A stretch of DNA of 47,074 nucleotides from Porogramme epimiltina (lineage: Eukaryota > Basidiomycota > Agaricomycetes > Polyporales > Polyporaceae): NCBI GenBank assembly GCA_900155495.1, contig FTLJ01000271.1, forward strand, positions 1 to 47,074, written 5' to 3'. Of this stretch, positions 1 through 11,071 are shown in pieces (positions within the stretch are counted from its first letter, which is position 1; each line of letters begins with the position of its first letter). The notes below the pieces were generated by a model, which worked only from the letters and a program-made list of their open reading frames with translations, did no database searches and was not told the origin of the DNA. Both the position numbers and the translations under genes were made by a program.

Positions 1-2932
1 CCCCTCCCCTCCCCGTCCTTCTTCGCCATCACTGTTTCGGGAGCATCATCCTCACACTCGGACTTATCCTCGCCCTATTCCCGTCCGTCCCGCTGGGCGC
101 CCTCTCTTCCATTCATTGGTCCTTTCGCTCATTCATCGTCATCGTCATCGTTCGTCCTCACGTTCCAAGCACAGCCGCACCCTACCCATGCGCTCCTTGA
201 GACCCCCCCCCCATCCCTCAGCCCCAGCCCCGTCCCAGTCCCAGTCCCAGCACAACGCACGCCCGCTCGTTCCCACCACGCACCCCGCGCCGCCGCGCTG
301 CCGTTACCCCTTGCCCCGTTACCGTCTGCCCCCTTCCCCTTCCCGCATTCGCCCTTCGGACACGGTTCGTTCCCCTCCCCACATCCGCACACCGCATTCC
401 CCCAACCGGCCAGCCGTATTACCCCGTTCCCCGTTCCGCATTCCGCATTCCCCGTTTTCCGTCCCCCGCCGCCCCCACCGCACGCACGCACGCCCCCGAG
501 GCACGAGGTTCCTCCCCCCCACTTTCGAGTCTTCGATTTAGCACGGTCCATATTAGATTTACCTTACATCCCACCCGCTCCAGCTCCCTGCAGCCGCCGC
601 CGTCCGTGACCCGTGTCAGCAGCCCGTCTGTCTGTGATCGATATAAGTATCTAAGCCTTGCGGCGTCGCGCCGGGCCCGTCCGCCCTCGGGGGCCCGGGC
701 TATGTAAAATCTCTCTTTTATCTCTCTCCCTCGTATTCGCGTTTGCGTCTGCGTCCGCGTTCGTCCTGCCAACTGCTCCCTCGGGAGCGCTGCTGTCGTG
801 CCCTGCTCCACCGGCGTCCCGTCCGGTTCCTCTGGATGCTGGATTCTATGTGCCCCATGGGTTCTCGGACGCCCCCCTCACTCGAGGCGCGTGCCGCGGC
901 GCTCCAACGGCTTAGAATGGCGCGGAGATCGAACGTGAGCTCGCGGGCGTCTCTGCGCGGACTGCAGCTCGAGGCGCCGCTCGCCGCTCGCCGCTCGGAC
1001 CTCGGTGCTAAGAATACGGCGGGCGCGCACGGCCGGCACGCGTCCACAGCGGGCGTGCGGAGGTGCGGACATGTGTGGAGGAAGGGAGAAGGGGGGAGGG
1101 CGAGGAGAGAAGGGCGAGGAGCACCGGGGTCCGACGCGAGGACGGAGCGGCCGCGCAGGCAGGCGTGCGCACCCGTGCACCCCCGGCTCGGGCTCGAGGC
1201 GTGCTGCAGGCCGCAGGTGTTGGCTGGTGCTGCCGCGCGTGTGCCAGTGTTCCCGCGTCTGTCGCGCCGGGCGCGGGTTCGACGTTCGACGTGCGCGCGG
1301 GTCCAGACCGGCGCGTTCTTTTCCTGGGCCGCGGTGTGCGCCGCGCCCCCGATCGGGAGCGGTGCGCAGCTCCGGCCGAGCTGCCTGCTGCGGTTCTTCT
1401 TGCCAGTTCTTTCTTTAACCTTGAGCTTCGGCGTCGGCCAAGGCTCGCGCTGGCGCCCGCTGCCCCCGGCTTGGCGGCGTGGTTACTGCATACTGAACTC
1501 TCCTCGATGTTTAGGTTCGACGCTCGCGCCCCGCGCCGCTCGTGCACCGCAAGGAAGCCTGGGGGGGAGGGCAGGGTGCCGCCCGCACAGGCAGACACCT
1601 TGGCGGCATGAGTACTTATAAGTGCGCGTGTGTGTATGCCCGCGCGCCGGGCCTGCGACCGCGTTCCCAAGGTGCGCACATTAGCTCACGCCCGCGACGT
1701 CGACGTCACAGCGATCGCCCTTCCGCCGCGCACCGCCCGCGCGAGATCTGTGGGCCGTGGGCCGTGGCCCCGCGACGGCCGGCGACGTGCGCGCACAGAC
1801 TGGCGCGGCACGCCGGACGGGTGCGTGCCAAGGCCGCCCGCCGGCGTGCCCGCGTCCGCTCCCGCCTCCCGCGGCACACGTCGTCCGGGCGGGCTCGGGC
1901 TCGGACGCGGGGCCTGGGGCGCGCACCGGGCCTGCCTCGCTCCCCCCCAAAAGGCAGTCCGCCTGGGGCGGGGGGAAGAGAGGGGGACGGGGGAGCGGGC
2001 GCGGTCGGCCTGGCCGCCATTTTGCGCGCACGCGCGGACGGGGGGTGCCGTCACCCCCGCGGAGCAGCGAGCGGCGGGCACCCCGCCACCGCTGATAGCG
2101 CGCCGGGGTCCGCGAGCTTGTTCAAAGTGGGTGCGGGCGCCCTGGTGCGTCTCCGCCGCGTTCGAGTGCTATCTTGGGCGTGCGGGTGTGCGTGCGTGCG
2201 GGTGGGCGGATTCATGGGCGTGCGCGGGGCGACGCCTGCGGCGTGCGGGCGTGTGCGCCCCTGCCCTGTTCGTGGAGCGTCGAGAGGGGGAGCACCCACG
2301 GCGGCGGGCGGGCGGGCTGCGGAGGCTGGGAAGTGGCCGGGTGGGCTCCCATCGCTGAGGATAGTGCCCGTGTAGGTGCTGCCCGGCGAGGCGGGGTGCT
2401 GCTTGTGTCCGGGATGGGTGCGCAGCGGCGCTGAGATGTCGATTGCTTATACGGGGCATCGTTTGTTTGACTCGAGACGGAAGCCCGGTGCGGGAAGCGG
2501 GTGGGCTGGCGGGGAAGGCGCGAGCGTGAGGACGGGAGGCTAAGTGAGGGCGAGCGGTGCTGGCTTGCTGCTGCATGTTTGGGGTTGTGAGAACTATCTT
2601 GACTTGATATTGCCGCGTGTGAGTGAATTCACGGGCCACGCAGATAGCACTGTCTAGTTCTTGTGTCTATCTCTGCCATATTCGGACTACATGAAACGGC
2701 GTGTATGTCCTGAGTGATATTGGACGTGGTGGCTCCGGTCACAGCCATGGCCGCCTCGGGCAAATCGTCGTCGGGGTGGGCGTGGCTGTGTTGCACACGC
2801 CAGGCGCTCCGCTGTCCGGTAACCTGCTCTACACCCGAGGGGTATACTCGGTGTGATACATGATAAAATGAACCGGAAGTATGGTCCTACACAGACATCC
2901 TGCGAGCATCCTACTAAACCCATCAAACTTTT
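1..2932. other. GC-rich low-complexity region without a supported gene
   Basis: Up to about position 2650 the sequence is extremely GC-rich and full of short simple repeats: CCC-rich runs at the start, repeated CCCAGT-type units near 232-250, TTCCGCATTCC units near 420-455, and CGCTCGC units near 975-995. All six frames stay open for long distances, as expected when stop codons are rare. The translations are Arg/Pro/Ala-rich without recognisable domains, and overlapping frames look equally good. Composition drops sharply near 2600-2700, just before the end of the first HET gene. The stretch could be a CpG-rich promoter or UTR of a gene to the left, or a subtelomere-like segment. I see no gene in it. 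Confidence 0.6.
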
Positions 2933-5032
2933 CTAACAATTTGTTGACGCTCCTAGATTTAGCCGCGTCAGTTGTTTTATCATGGTACCCACGCCATGTA
3001 ATTTATGGCTGAATACGATACGCACCTCAAAGTAGTCTAACCGGAGCTCCAACGTTCTGCCCACGGTGCTGAAAGGACTCGTGATGAACGATATCTTCGT
3101 TTTCATGTGGAAATCGTAATAAAATCCCGCTTGATACGGCCCCACTTTCCCCTCGAAAACACGCGAGCCGTTTTGCCAGAGCGGGATGTGGTCTTCCGGA
3201 CATGCGTGAGGCGGATGCGACGCCGTCTCGTCGGGCGCGCACCAATCTTGGAAGCTGTGGAACCGCACCGAGGCGTAGTGGGGCCCGGGGTCACCTAGCG
3301 AGGGTCGCGTTCTGGACGTCCCACCGACGGCGACAACGGCGCCTGCCGCGCACAGACCGACGGTGATTGTCATGCGCGATTCGAAGACCATGCGCCTGCT
3401 GAAGGTGAGCGTGACCGGTGGGGTTCCCCTCCACCCCGCGTGGGTAGGGGTCACTGAGATGAGCTTCCAATCGTATACATCCTCGAAGTGTGCAAGTGTG
3501 AAAGGTTTGATTCGGAATGGAGGAGCGAGGCCCGCGCTGAGCCTGGAGATGTCAGTGTAAGGACTTGGCGGGTCCGCACGATACTCCGGGCGTGGGGAGA
3601 TGTAGAGGTCCTGCCACTGCCACCGGATGTCCGCGGTGGGGTATAGGGGTGATGGGATGACGAGGCGGTCGTGCGCGCAGCCACAGTGATGTAGTGGGAT
3701 CAGCGCATCCGGGGAGTTTGGATCCATGTGGAGCACGAGCCATAGCGGGCCCCGGTCGAGGTCACAAAATAACTGAACGACCATGCGCGAAGTGTCTATT
3801 TGCATCGCTGGAACGTGAGCGAATACGCCATGGGGACTTGAGGTGAAGGAGATCATGTCCACGCTGTCTGTCCGCAAAGCGTAGTCACCACAGTTCATAT
3901 GTGTCAGTAAATCCATGTGTGATAGGGTGTCGATACTGACTTGCCTATCTGATGTCCGGACGATCGTTTGTTGACGCTTCAGGCCTTTCATGGGAAGGAA
4001 ATTTGATGGAGAGGGAGCCAGGAGATGTCCCTGCGCAACCTCGGGGCAGTCGCATCTACTGTGACCAATATCGCCAGGAGCGTCCACGACCTTGATCTTT
4101 CCCCACGCGAATAGCGATGTCTGGATGGACGTCCTCATGATCTCTTCTTGGAGGCGATAAAATGCGTTACGCCCTTCCCCATACAGCGCGGGCAGGTTGA
4201 CGCCGAACAGCCCGAACAAGCAGTACGCCTCGTCCTCTATCCGCGTCGTCTTCCGTCTGGACGTCCACGACATCCGCTCGGCGACGCTCACGTCCGTCAC
4301 ATCCTCTTTGAGCGTGAGGATGCTAGCGCGCACGCCGGTGATCTGCTCCAGCTTCTCCGCCAGCTCGATCTTCGTCCCGAGCAGCGTCCACGCGGAGGAC
4401 ATGAACATGACGGTCTTCGGGGCGATGAGCTCCTGCAGCGTCCAGCCGCGCCTGTGCCATCGGCTGCTGATGAATTTGGAGTGCGGGTCTTCCGTCTCGC
4501 AATCGGGAGGGACGTCGGCGAGGTACACGTAGCAGACGTCGGAGAGGGCGTAGTAGCGGAACATGGAGTTGATCGCCTCGGTGAGCTCCGCGCTGCTGGT
4601 CTTGTCGATGCAGCAAGTGTCGGCCCAGGCCCATTCGTAGCCGTGTTTGTGCGCGAGGTCGAGGAAGTGCTGGATCTTGGAGGAAAGATTACTGCGGGCA
4701 TTTTTTGGACTGATGGTGTCCGCAACGTGGTTTCGTGCGTGTTCTGGATGGTCCGAGGAACGGGACTGGCCTGGGTCGTACGTACGCCTGTCTTCTACTG
4801 AAAGCGCCAGCTGTTGCATCTTCGCCGACAGTGCCGCGAACTCACGGCGGAGTTTGTCCAAGTCCTCGCCATGGGAAGGCTCACCGGAACTTGCGCCTCC
4901 GCGTACCTGTTGAAATGTGTCTTCTTCCGCGTCAGTCCGCCAGACGTGCGACAATATCGCGTATCCACCGGGGACGGCTTCTGGGCGAGAGAAGAAGCAG
5001 AGCCGTGCAGTTGTGGTATTCAACAACCACAT
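2933..5032 (-). CDS. HET-domain protein 1 (HET-1)
   Basis: The frame is open for 699 codons from an ATG at 5032. The HET domain (PF06985) fills roughly residues 25-290: GYAILSHVW near residue 24, DTCCIDKTSS near 140, RRGWTLQELIAP near 194, and DEAYCLFGLFGVNLPALYGEG near 270. Compared with HET-2 to HET-4 it has an extra charged, coiled-coil-like stretch (about residues 45-125) between the first two motifs; only HET-5 has something similar. The C-terminal region carries the CPEDHI-x-x-W signature. HET domains in filamentous fungi act in the cytoplasm to trigger incompatibility cell death; which partner this one senses is unknown. An in-frame 69-base intron is possible at 3868-3936 (GTATCG...GGACAG, phase 1), where the paralogues are split. 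It contains no stop, so the open frame cannot decide whether it is spliced. Confidence 0.85.
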   Translation of the reverse strand: MWLLNTTTARLCFFSRPEAVPGGYAILSHVWRTDAEEDTFQQVRGGASSGEPSHGEDLDKLRREFAALSAKMQQLALSVEDRRTYDPGQSRSSDHPEHARNHVADTISPKNARSNLSSKIQHFLDLAHKHGYEWAWADTCCIDKTSSAELTEAINSMFRYYALSDVCYVYLADVPPDCETEDPHSKFISSRWHRRGWTLQELIAPKTVMFMSSAWTLLGTKIELAEKLEQITGVRASILTLKEDVTDVSVAERMSWTSRRKTTRIEDEAYCLFGLFGVNLPALYGEGRNAFYRLQEEIMRTSIQTSLFAWGKIKVVDAPGDIGHSRCDCPEVAQGHLLAPSPSNFLPMKGLKRQQTIVRTSDRQVSIDTLSHMDLLTHMNCGDYALRTDSVDMISFTSSPHGVFAHVPAMQIDTSRMVVQLFCDLDRGPLWLVLHMDPNSPDALIPLHHCGCAHDRLVIPSPLYPTADIRWQWQDLYISPRPEYRADPPSPYTDISRLSAGLAPPFRIKPFTLAHFEDVYDWKLISVTPTHAGWRGTPPVTLTFSRRMVFESRMTITVGLCAAGAVVAVGGTSRTRPSLGDPGPHYASVRFHSFQDWCAPDETASHPPHACPEDHIPLWQNGSRVFEGKVGPYQAGFYYDFHMKTKISFITSPFSTVGRTLELRLDYFEVRIVFSHKLHGVGTMIKQLTRLNLGASTNC
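3868..3936 (-). other. Possible in-frame intron of HET-1
   Basis: On the minus strand the segment starts GTATCG and ends GGACAG, is 69 bases long, and joins in phase 1. It lies where HET-2 to HET-8 carry their intron between the HET half and the C-terminal half. Removal would delete 23 residues without changing frame. It is seen as a motif only; cDNA is needed to decide. Confidence 0.4.
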
Positions 5033-6618
5033 CCCTCTTCAGAGAAGATCTATGGAAGGAGTTGACATGTAGGTAATCTATGAAGTAATGGTGTAAGAGA
5101 ACAGACTCACCTTCAACTCTACAACGGAATGGTCTTCGGTGAGAGGGTCACCCGTGGAGCGATAAAGAAGGTTATTGAGTGCTCTGAAGCGACCAGGTCT
5201 GGGAGGTGCCTAATTTATCTATTGCACCATCTATTGGTCTGAAGTGATGCTTGTGTTCGTCCGAGTCGAGTTCGAACTAATCGTAACGACACAGATGGAG
5301 GAGAAGGGGAGATGCAATAGGCTCATTTGAAATATTCAGAGTCTAGGCATGGGCGCAGCCTCAAAATTGTCACCGCGTTTAGGCGTCATAGATATGAATT
5401 CAGTGTTTAATAGACGTCTGACGAATGGTGTGCTTACATCGAAGTCTGAGTAACAATTCGGGGCGGTTTTTTTCAGGTCAAAAGTCCAAGAGTTCGGTCT
5501 CTGTTCAATCGCAACTTGCAAGTGCCTCATTGTGATTCGATCTCCGACACCAGGCCTAGATTTGATCTCAATGCGGCACGTGTCATGACGCAACGGACGG
5601 TGCTCCCTCATCCGTTGCATGAATTTGGCATGAATTTGGCAGTCTTATGGCTTTGGACTTTTGAACTCTTTGCTCTCCCCTTCTTGTGTGCGCTCTCTAC
5701 CGAACCTTCGAGTCCCAGTGTTTGTCATCGGCTCACAGCGATTCTTCTATGGCCTACGTGACTCTACAAACAACTGAAGACAAGACTAGTCCCGACTCGA
5801 AATCCCAACTCACTATGCAATCCACAACGTCCCACCCGGAGGGGCGTAGGCGGTGAAACTGGCGTTCGCAAGCGACAAAAGATGGAGTTGCGCGGGGTAA
5901 GCGGGTAAGTAACTGCCCTTCATGTCTCGTGCGATCTATCTGACTCACTACGCTCTCCTCTTCCCTCCGCCCAACAACTTGCCCAGCTCCTACTTCCAGT
6001 TTTCTGCCTACAACTGTCATACATTCCGGTCAAGCTGCGCTCTACGCGAATATCGTCGCTCCGTACGGCTCCTCCGGGAGTTCACCATGCTCTTCCAGGA
6101 TAGGCGGATTGTCTGCGTGGACCATCGGGACTGCCGTGTTGTAGCCTCCGGGAGAAATTGCTGGGTGCAATGAAGGATACAAGCAGGACCGTTGTTGATG
6201 ATGACTCCTTGAAAGTATTGGACCCTAGGTGAGAGTGCGCCCTTCACGTCCTCGCGTTGTTGGCTTGTCCGGTATGCTAATTGTGGGCGGCTCGGCCCAC
6301 TGCAGGGTTTTTGGCTGCAATGTGACTCCTCCGACTCCAAATAAGACATCCGAATGTCTATACGGTGCAAATACGACGGTATCTGCAGTACTCGCTTTTA
6401 GAAAGCCCCCACGGCATCCCAGTCCTGCCTACGAAGCTTACGCCTCGTGCCCTTCTGCGGTAAACCTTATCCCTGCCCTTCTGTGCTGCAGCACACCGTC
6501 TGCATCTTCTACCACCACCATACTCCTTCACGCCGTACCCCCCTTGCCTTTCCCCCGGTGGGGTACGCTCAAATCCCCCAGAACATCCATCTTCGAGAGC
6601 AGGACCGCTCGGGACTCG
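5033..6618. other. Intergenic region with divergent promoters
   Basis: This separates the start of HET-1 (minus) from the start of the plus-strand gene at 6619, so it should hold both promoters. The part before 6619 (about 6470-6600) is CT-rich, as is common for fungal promoters. An 11-base perfect tandem repeat, ATGAATTTGGC, lies at 5619-5640. Short frames at 5336-5620 and 5922-6173 have no recognisable features and I do not call them genes. Confidence 0.5.
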
Positions 6619-8369
6619 ATGTCCACTATGTCAACTGTACAGGACCATGACCCAGAACCCTGGGGGGACCCATTCGCCTCTGCATCCTGGGATTCGCCTT
6701 CGCATTCTCCGGTGCATGAAGCCGTCGATTGCTCGTCTCAATACGCAACACGAGGATACGTGCCATTCCGTGGTCATGCACGCGGCCATGGTGGGTGTTC
6801 GAGGGGTCGAGGCATACCACCGTTGTCGGGAAAAGTAAGGCTCTCCATGGTGACGGACCAGCGATCTGCGCCTCCTCCCTTCTGGCGTGCGTCCCGTCCT
6901 TCAAACTCTTGCGATCACTGATGCTTACTGTCCGCACAACATAGAGCCACGCCCCGAAACCCCCCCTAAAGATGCGCAGAACTATGATGTACCCCCACTT
7001 CCTAGTTTTTTGGCGAGTTCAACGCCTACCCCTCGCGCGGCCCCGATCCCGGCTTCCTCAAGTGCGGATGACCCAACAGCTAATGCCCCTGCCACCCCTC
7101 GAACCTGGGCGACGGCACAAGGGACCCCGTTCTCTCATCCCTCATCGTTTCCATCCATCACTACGTCAAGGGCGATTTCCCCCTCTACCGGGCCCATCAT
7201 CGCACCGAACCCCAAGGTGTGGCTTCCTCTGAGCCCGACCGCACCTGCATTTTCGCCTTCCGTCGCTCGTAACATTGCTTCGCCTGCAAGCAGTGTCACG
7301 CCCAATGTCCCGTCGTTGTTGGCGGACCTCTCCGAGATCGATGTCAACGCATACATCAAGTCCATCGCGCCCTCCGAGCGCGGGACGCCGATAAGCGTCG
7401 CCTCGTCGGGACAGGAGGGCATGGAGGCCGAAGAGGAGTCGGCTGGGGAGGACATGGCGCAGCAGTGGCTTGAGCAGGCGGGGGTGCAGAAGCGGCACGC
7501 AAAGGACACCATGAAGCTAGGCGACGGCGGGTGGACCCGCGCGGGCGCAGAATCGGTGGCCCGGCGTCCCGTGTGCGGCAAGCCCGTGTCCTTCACTGGA
7601 TGTGTCCCGCCGCCGACGTCTACTGCGTCGCCCTTCGCGCTGGCGCTGGCGCGCGCGAGGCCGCTCATTAGCTTTGACTCTGTGCCATACCCCGACAATG
7701 TGGTGGGGCCGAGCGGTTCCGCAAATATGAATCCGGCGCCCCTTTGGTATGGTTCGATGTTTCATCTCGGTGTCCACTGTGTTCATGGAATGTTGTAACA
7801 GCTACGATCGGGCCTTCCTCCTCCAGTTCAAAAACGTTTGCACTGGACGACCGAGCGCTATCCCCATCGTCGACGCCATGTGGTTCGACATACTCCGGCA
7901 CGAAGTGCCCAGGGCGGTCTACAAAGCGGGCGCATCCAGCAAGAAAGGGCCACTCCCTGTCACATCGTCGAATGCCCTATTCAATCGCACGTTTTCCGAG
8001 GCCACAATACGCCCGCCCTCTCCTTCTCCCGCCTCCCCCACAACTCGGTCACTGGAAGGATATGCTGCACAGTCTTGTTTCTCATCTCCACTTCGTGATC
8101 AAGACAGAACTCCCCTCTTTCTGCCATCGGGGCAGTCGTGCCGCTCTAGCTCACCTACGGAAGTTGGGGACGCCTCCTCGGGGTCTCCGGGGTCCGAGCG
8201 GAAGTACCCGTCCGACCCGCCTCTAGACGAGCTCGACGGGGAGGTGCGTGATGCGCGGCTCGCGGCCCTGGAGTCGCGTCTCGCTGCGCTCGTCGCCGAG
8301 GCGGAAGTGATCAAGGTCGAGGTGAAGCGGTTGCGGGAGGCGTGGCACGACGCGGAGGGGATGAACTAA
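6619..8369 (+). CDS. Unknown Pro/Ser-rich protein with C-terminal coiled coil
   Basis: Three exons fit: 6619-6834, about 6947-7744 and 7801-8369. The start is the ATG giving M-S-T-M-S-T; an ATG three codons on is an alternative. Intron 1 begins GTAAGG at 6835. The good acceptor ATAG at 6944 is out of phase, but AG at 6946 or at 6979 restores the frame. Intron 2 (7745 or 7746 to 7800, GTATGG...TAACAG) joins in phase and makes a Cys codon across the junction. The product is about 525 residues: acidic N-terminus, long Pro/Ser/Thr-rich middle, an acidic patch (EAEEESAGED) near the centre, and a final segment of about 45 residues with heptad-like Leu/Ala spacing that should form a coiled coil. I do not recognise the family. 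It is the only gene between HET-1 and HET-2 and converges on HET-2. Confidence 0.6.
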
Positions 8370-8875
8370 TGGACTACGAGCTCATCCGGACCCCATAATC
8401 TTTTCGCTTCGACTGTGCGCTCCCTTGTTCTCATTATGTCTCGGTTCCTACTCCCTAGGCACCCCGTCTTCTATCGGGCAGGTCTCGAACTTTAGACCAA
8501 ATACGTTCCCGCTCATCCTTTGACCGTTCGTACAAGTGTGTTATCGCTGCAGCCGTCGGCTCACATCAGACTGTATCTGTGTTGATGCCACAACTACAAA
8601 CTGCCCCTGGAAATCACCCTATCACCACTCTCGTATCCGCACTCCTGTCACTGTACGGATGGACAGGACACGTCGCTTCAGGATGTTTGTTTTGTGGCTA
8701 GTAAACAAGGGTATTAGTAGCATATCTCGACCGCGTGAATGACAAGTTCCGAGTCTCCCATGTTACTAGGACGTTTCATGACCGAGAGGACAACCTGCAT
8801 AACAGTGGCCCTCCTCCCGCAGATATCGCTCTGCGTTACGAAGACCCCGAGTCCAAGCGGCTCCGTGTCGTCCTT
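8370..8875. other. Intergenic region between convergent genes
   Basis: About 500 bases between the stop of the plus-strand gene at 8369 and the stop of HET-2 at 8876. It should contain both 3' UTRs. I see no further gene and no clear repeat. Confidence 0.5.
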
Positions 8876-10824
8876 TCATCCAGCGCGAGCGTTCCAGACT
8901 GTTTCAAAGCGTAGAACCAGCGTCCGCCCACCGGGGCTCATGGGACACTCCGCGAACTGCAGCGCAACCACAGCCTTGCGCGTAGACCGATCCCATGCCC
9001 AGAACGCGAACTCCTTCCGGAGGCTCGGCCAGCTCGCGATGTGGTCTGTAGCGCAGTCGTGAGGTGGATTCTTGATAACGCGCGGTACTCTGTCGAACAT
9101 GTCGTAATCGTGCAACCGCACGAGCGCCCAGTGCGGTTCTCCGATGCTGGTGTCGGAGTCGTGATCAGAGAGGCTGGGTGAGGACATCTGAATAGGAGAG
9201 GGGGGAAGCTGGGATTGGCATCGTCCAAGGGAGACCGCAACTGCCCCAATGTGGCCATTGTCGAAGACAAGCGTAACAGGCGGGTGGCCGGTCCAGCCTG
9301 GGCCTGGGCCTTTCTTGACTGCTACGAGACGATAGGGAGGTGGCCGCTCAGGTCCGAGGTCTTGAAGATTGAGTGAAGGGGCGTCGATGTCTGGACTTGG
9401 GGTGAAGCGGAACGGGGACGCGAGCTCGTTGTTCATAAAGAAGAGTGCCTGTGAGACAAGGTCGGGGCGTGGGTGCGGCTGGTGGGCGATATAGATCTCG
9501 TGCCAGACCGGGGAAACTGTCTCTCTGGGCAAGGATGAGAGCGCGACGGTGCGGAAGGAGCGGCGGGAGGTGTGATAGAGTGGGCGATCGGGGTCCGCAG
9601 CATCGGGGCAGGGGGTAAGGATGAGCCCAAGCGGGCCATCTTGCACGGAGGAGCAGAAGAGAGGCGCGACGACGCATCCCAGCGTTTTGAAAGTTGGGAT
9701 GCGGGTGAAAACACCATAAGAGGTTACGGTGAAACTCGGTATACCGACACGGTCGGCAGTAGAGAGTGTATCGGCCGGAGGAACCGACAACAGGCGAGGG
9801 TGTACCTAATAGTGGTAATCAGGCGGTGACATGCGTAGTTAGAATGCAGGAAACTCACAGCATCGATCGCAGGGTATCTTCCTATCCCAGTATCGTAAAT
9901 GATTGATGTAGCCTGGTGAAAGGCAGACGGAGAGGGGGCGAAGAGGTACGAAATTACGCTAGTCCTGTCGCAACGAGGGTCTGAGTCAGCACTGGGATCC
10001 CGGGGGCCTATATCGGGTGGAGAGTCCATGAGGTCAAGCGCGAACATGTCCGATTTGGCACAGGGCCCCCAAGCAAATAGAGAAGTATCGATCGTGGACT
10101 TTAAGATCTCCTCCTGCAGTCGTCGAAAGGCTCTCCGTCCTTCTCCGTATAGTGTGGGCATACTGATCTCGAAGATGCCGAGAAGGCAGTAAGCCTCATC
10201 CTCAACCCGTGTGGTGGTTCGAGTTGCTGCCCAGGCCATCCTGCAGGCGACTGATACCTCCGTGAGGGGTCGTTGGAAGCACAGAACCTCAGGTGATATC
10301 CCGGTGGTACTTGAGAGCACCTGAGAGAGCTCCGCCTTTGTCCCCAAGACACCCCAGTCTTCGGAAAGAAATATGACTAGCCGAGGTGCAAGTAGCTCTT
10401 GAAGGGTCCAACCGCGCGTGTGCCACCTGCTCTTTCGGAATGCCAACCCTTCGGCCCCTAATCCGCGGGGAACATCAAAAAGGTACGCATAGCAAACGCG
10501 CGCCAGTGAGTAGTACTCAAACATTGAGTTTATCGCTTCGGAGAGCTCTGCGCTGCTCGTCTTGTCTATGCAACACGTGTCGACCCATGCCCAGGCGTAA
10601 CCGTGCTTCTCGGCGAGTATGCAGAGATTGCGAACCTTGGAAGACAGATGCTCGCGCGGAGCCTCTTCGGTCATTGTGTAACGCGCGCTTATAGCTTGAA
10701 CGTCTTGAAACGTCTGCTCGTCTTCCCCCCAAACATGGGAGAGAATGGCGTATCCTGGGGAGGGAACTTGTTGCGGGGAGACAAAAAAGCGGAGTTCTCC
10801 ACGAGAGGTGTTGAGCAACCACAT
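8876..10824 (-). CDS. HET-domain protein 2 (HET-2)
   Basis: Two exons: 9859-10824 and 8876-9805, with a 53-base intron at 9806-9858 (GTGAGT...TATTAG, phase 0). The ATG at 10824 gives M-W-L-L-N-T, the start shared by most of the family. The product is 631 residues. HET motifs in order: GYAILSHVW near residue 24, DTCCIDKTSS near 88, TRGWTLQELLAP near 141, and DEAYCLLGIFEISMPTLYGEG near 218. After the intron the C-terminal region has GIPSFTVTSYGVFTR at its start, GPLGLILTPCP, a QPHPRP repeat-like Pro stretch, and CATDHIASW near the end followed by a TLVLRFE strand. The gene shares a promoter interval of about 250 bases with the divergent membrane-protein gene at 11072. This copy looks intact. 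Confidence 0.88.
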
Positions 10825-11071
10825 GTATTATGTAGAGACTTGCACATTGGATGAGTGAGGCTGGACGAAGGACCATGGAAGACCACTAATGCACGCTTAC
10901 CACTGTCGCAAAGTAGTGTTCGAACTTCGAATGATGATGTGTTTGAAGTTGACCATGTTCTCACTCGGTCTCACGATGGGAGCCGCGAAGCGCTGATCTC
11001 TATTTGGTGAGGGCCGAGAGCGCCCGCAGAAGTCGGAGCGCCCTGCTTCGACAGCTTCTCCCATCGCCACC
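10825..11071. promoter_or_regulatory. Divergent promoter between HET-2 and the membrane-protein gene
   Basis: Only about 250 bases separate the HET-2 start codon (10824, minus) from the ATG at 11072 (plus), so the two genes probably share regulatory DNA. No specific binding site can be named from the sequence. Confidence 0.4.

Noticed and set aside
116..2639. Many long overlapping open frames in the first 2.6 kb
   Set aside because: All six frames are open because the DNA is so GC-rich; products are Arg/Pro/Ala-rich, lack domains, and overlap each other on both strands.
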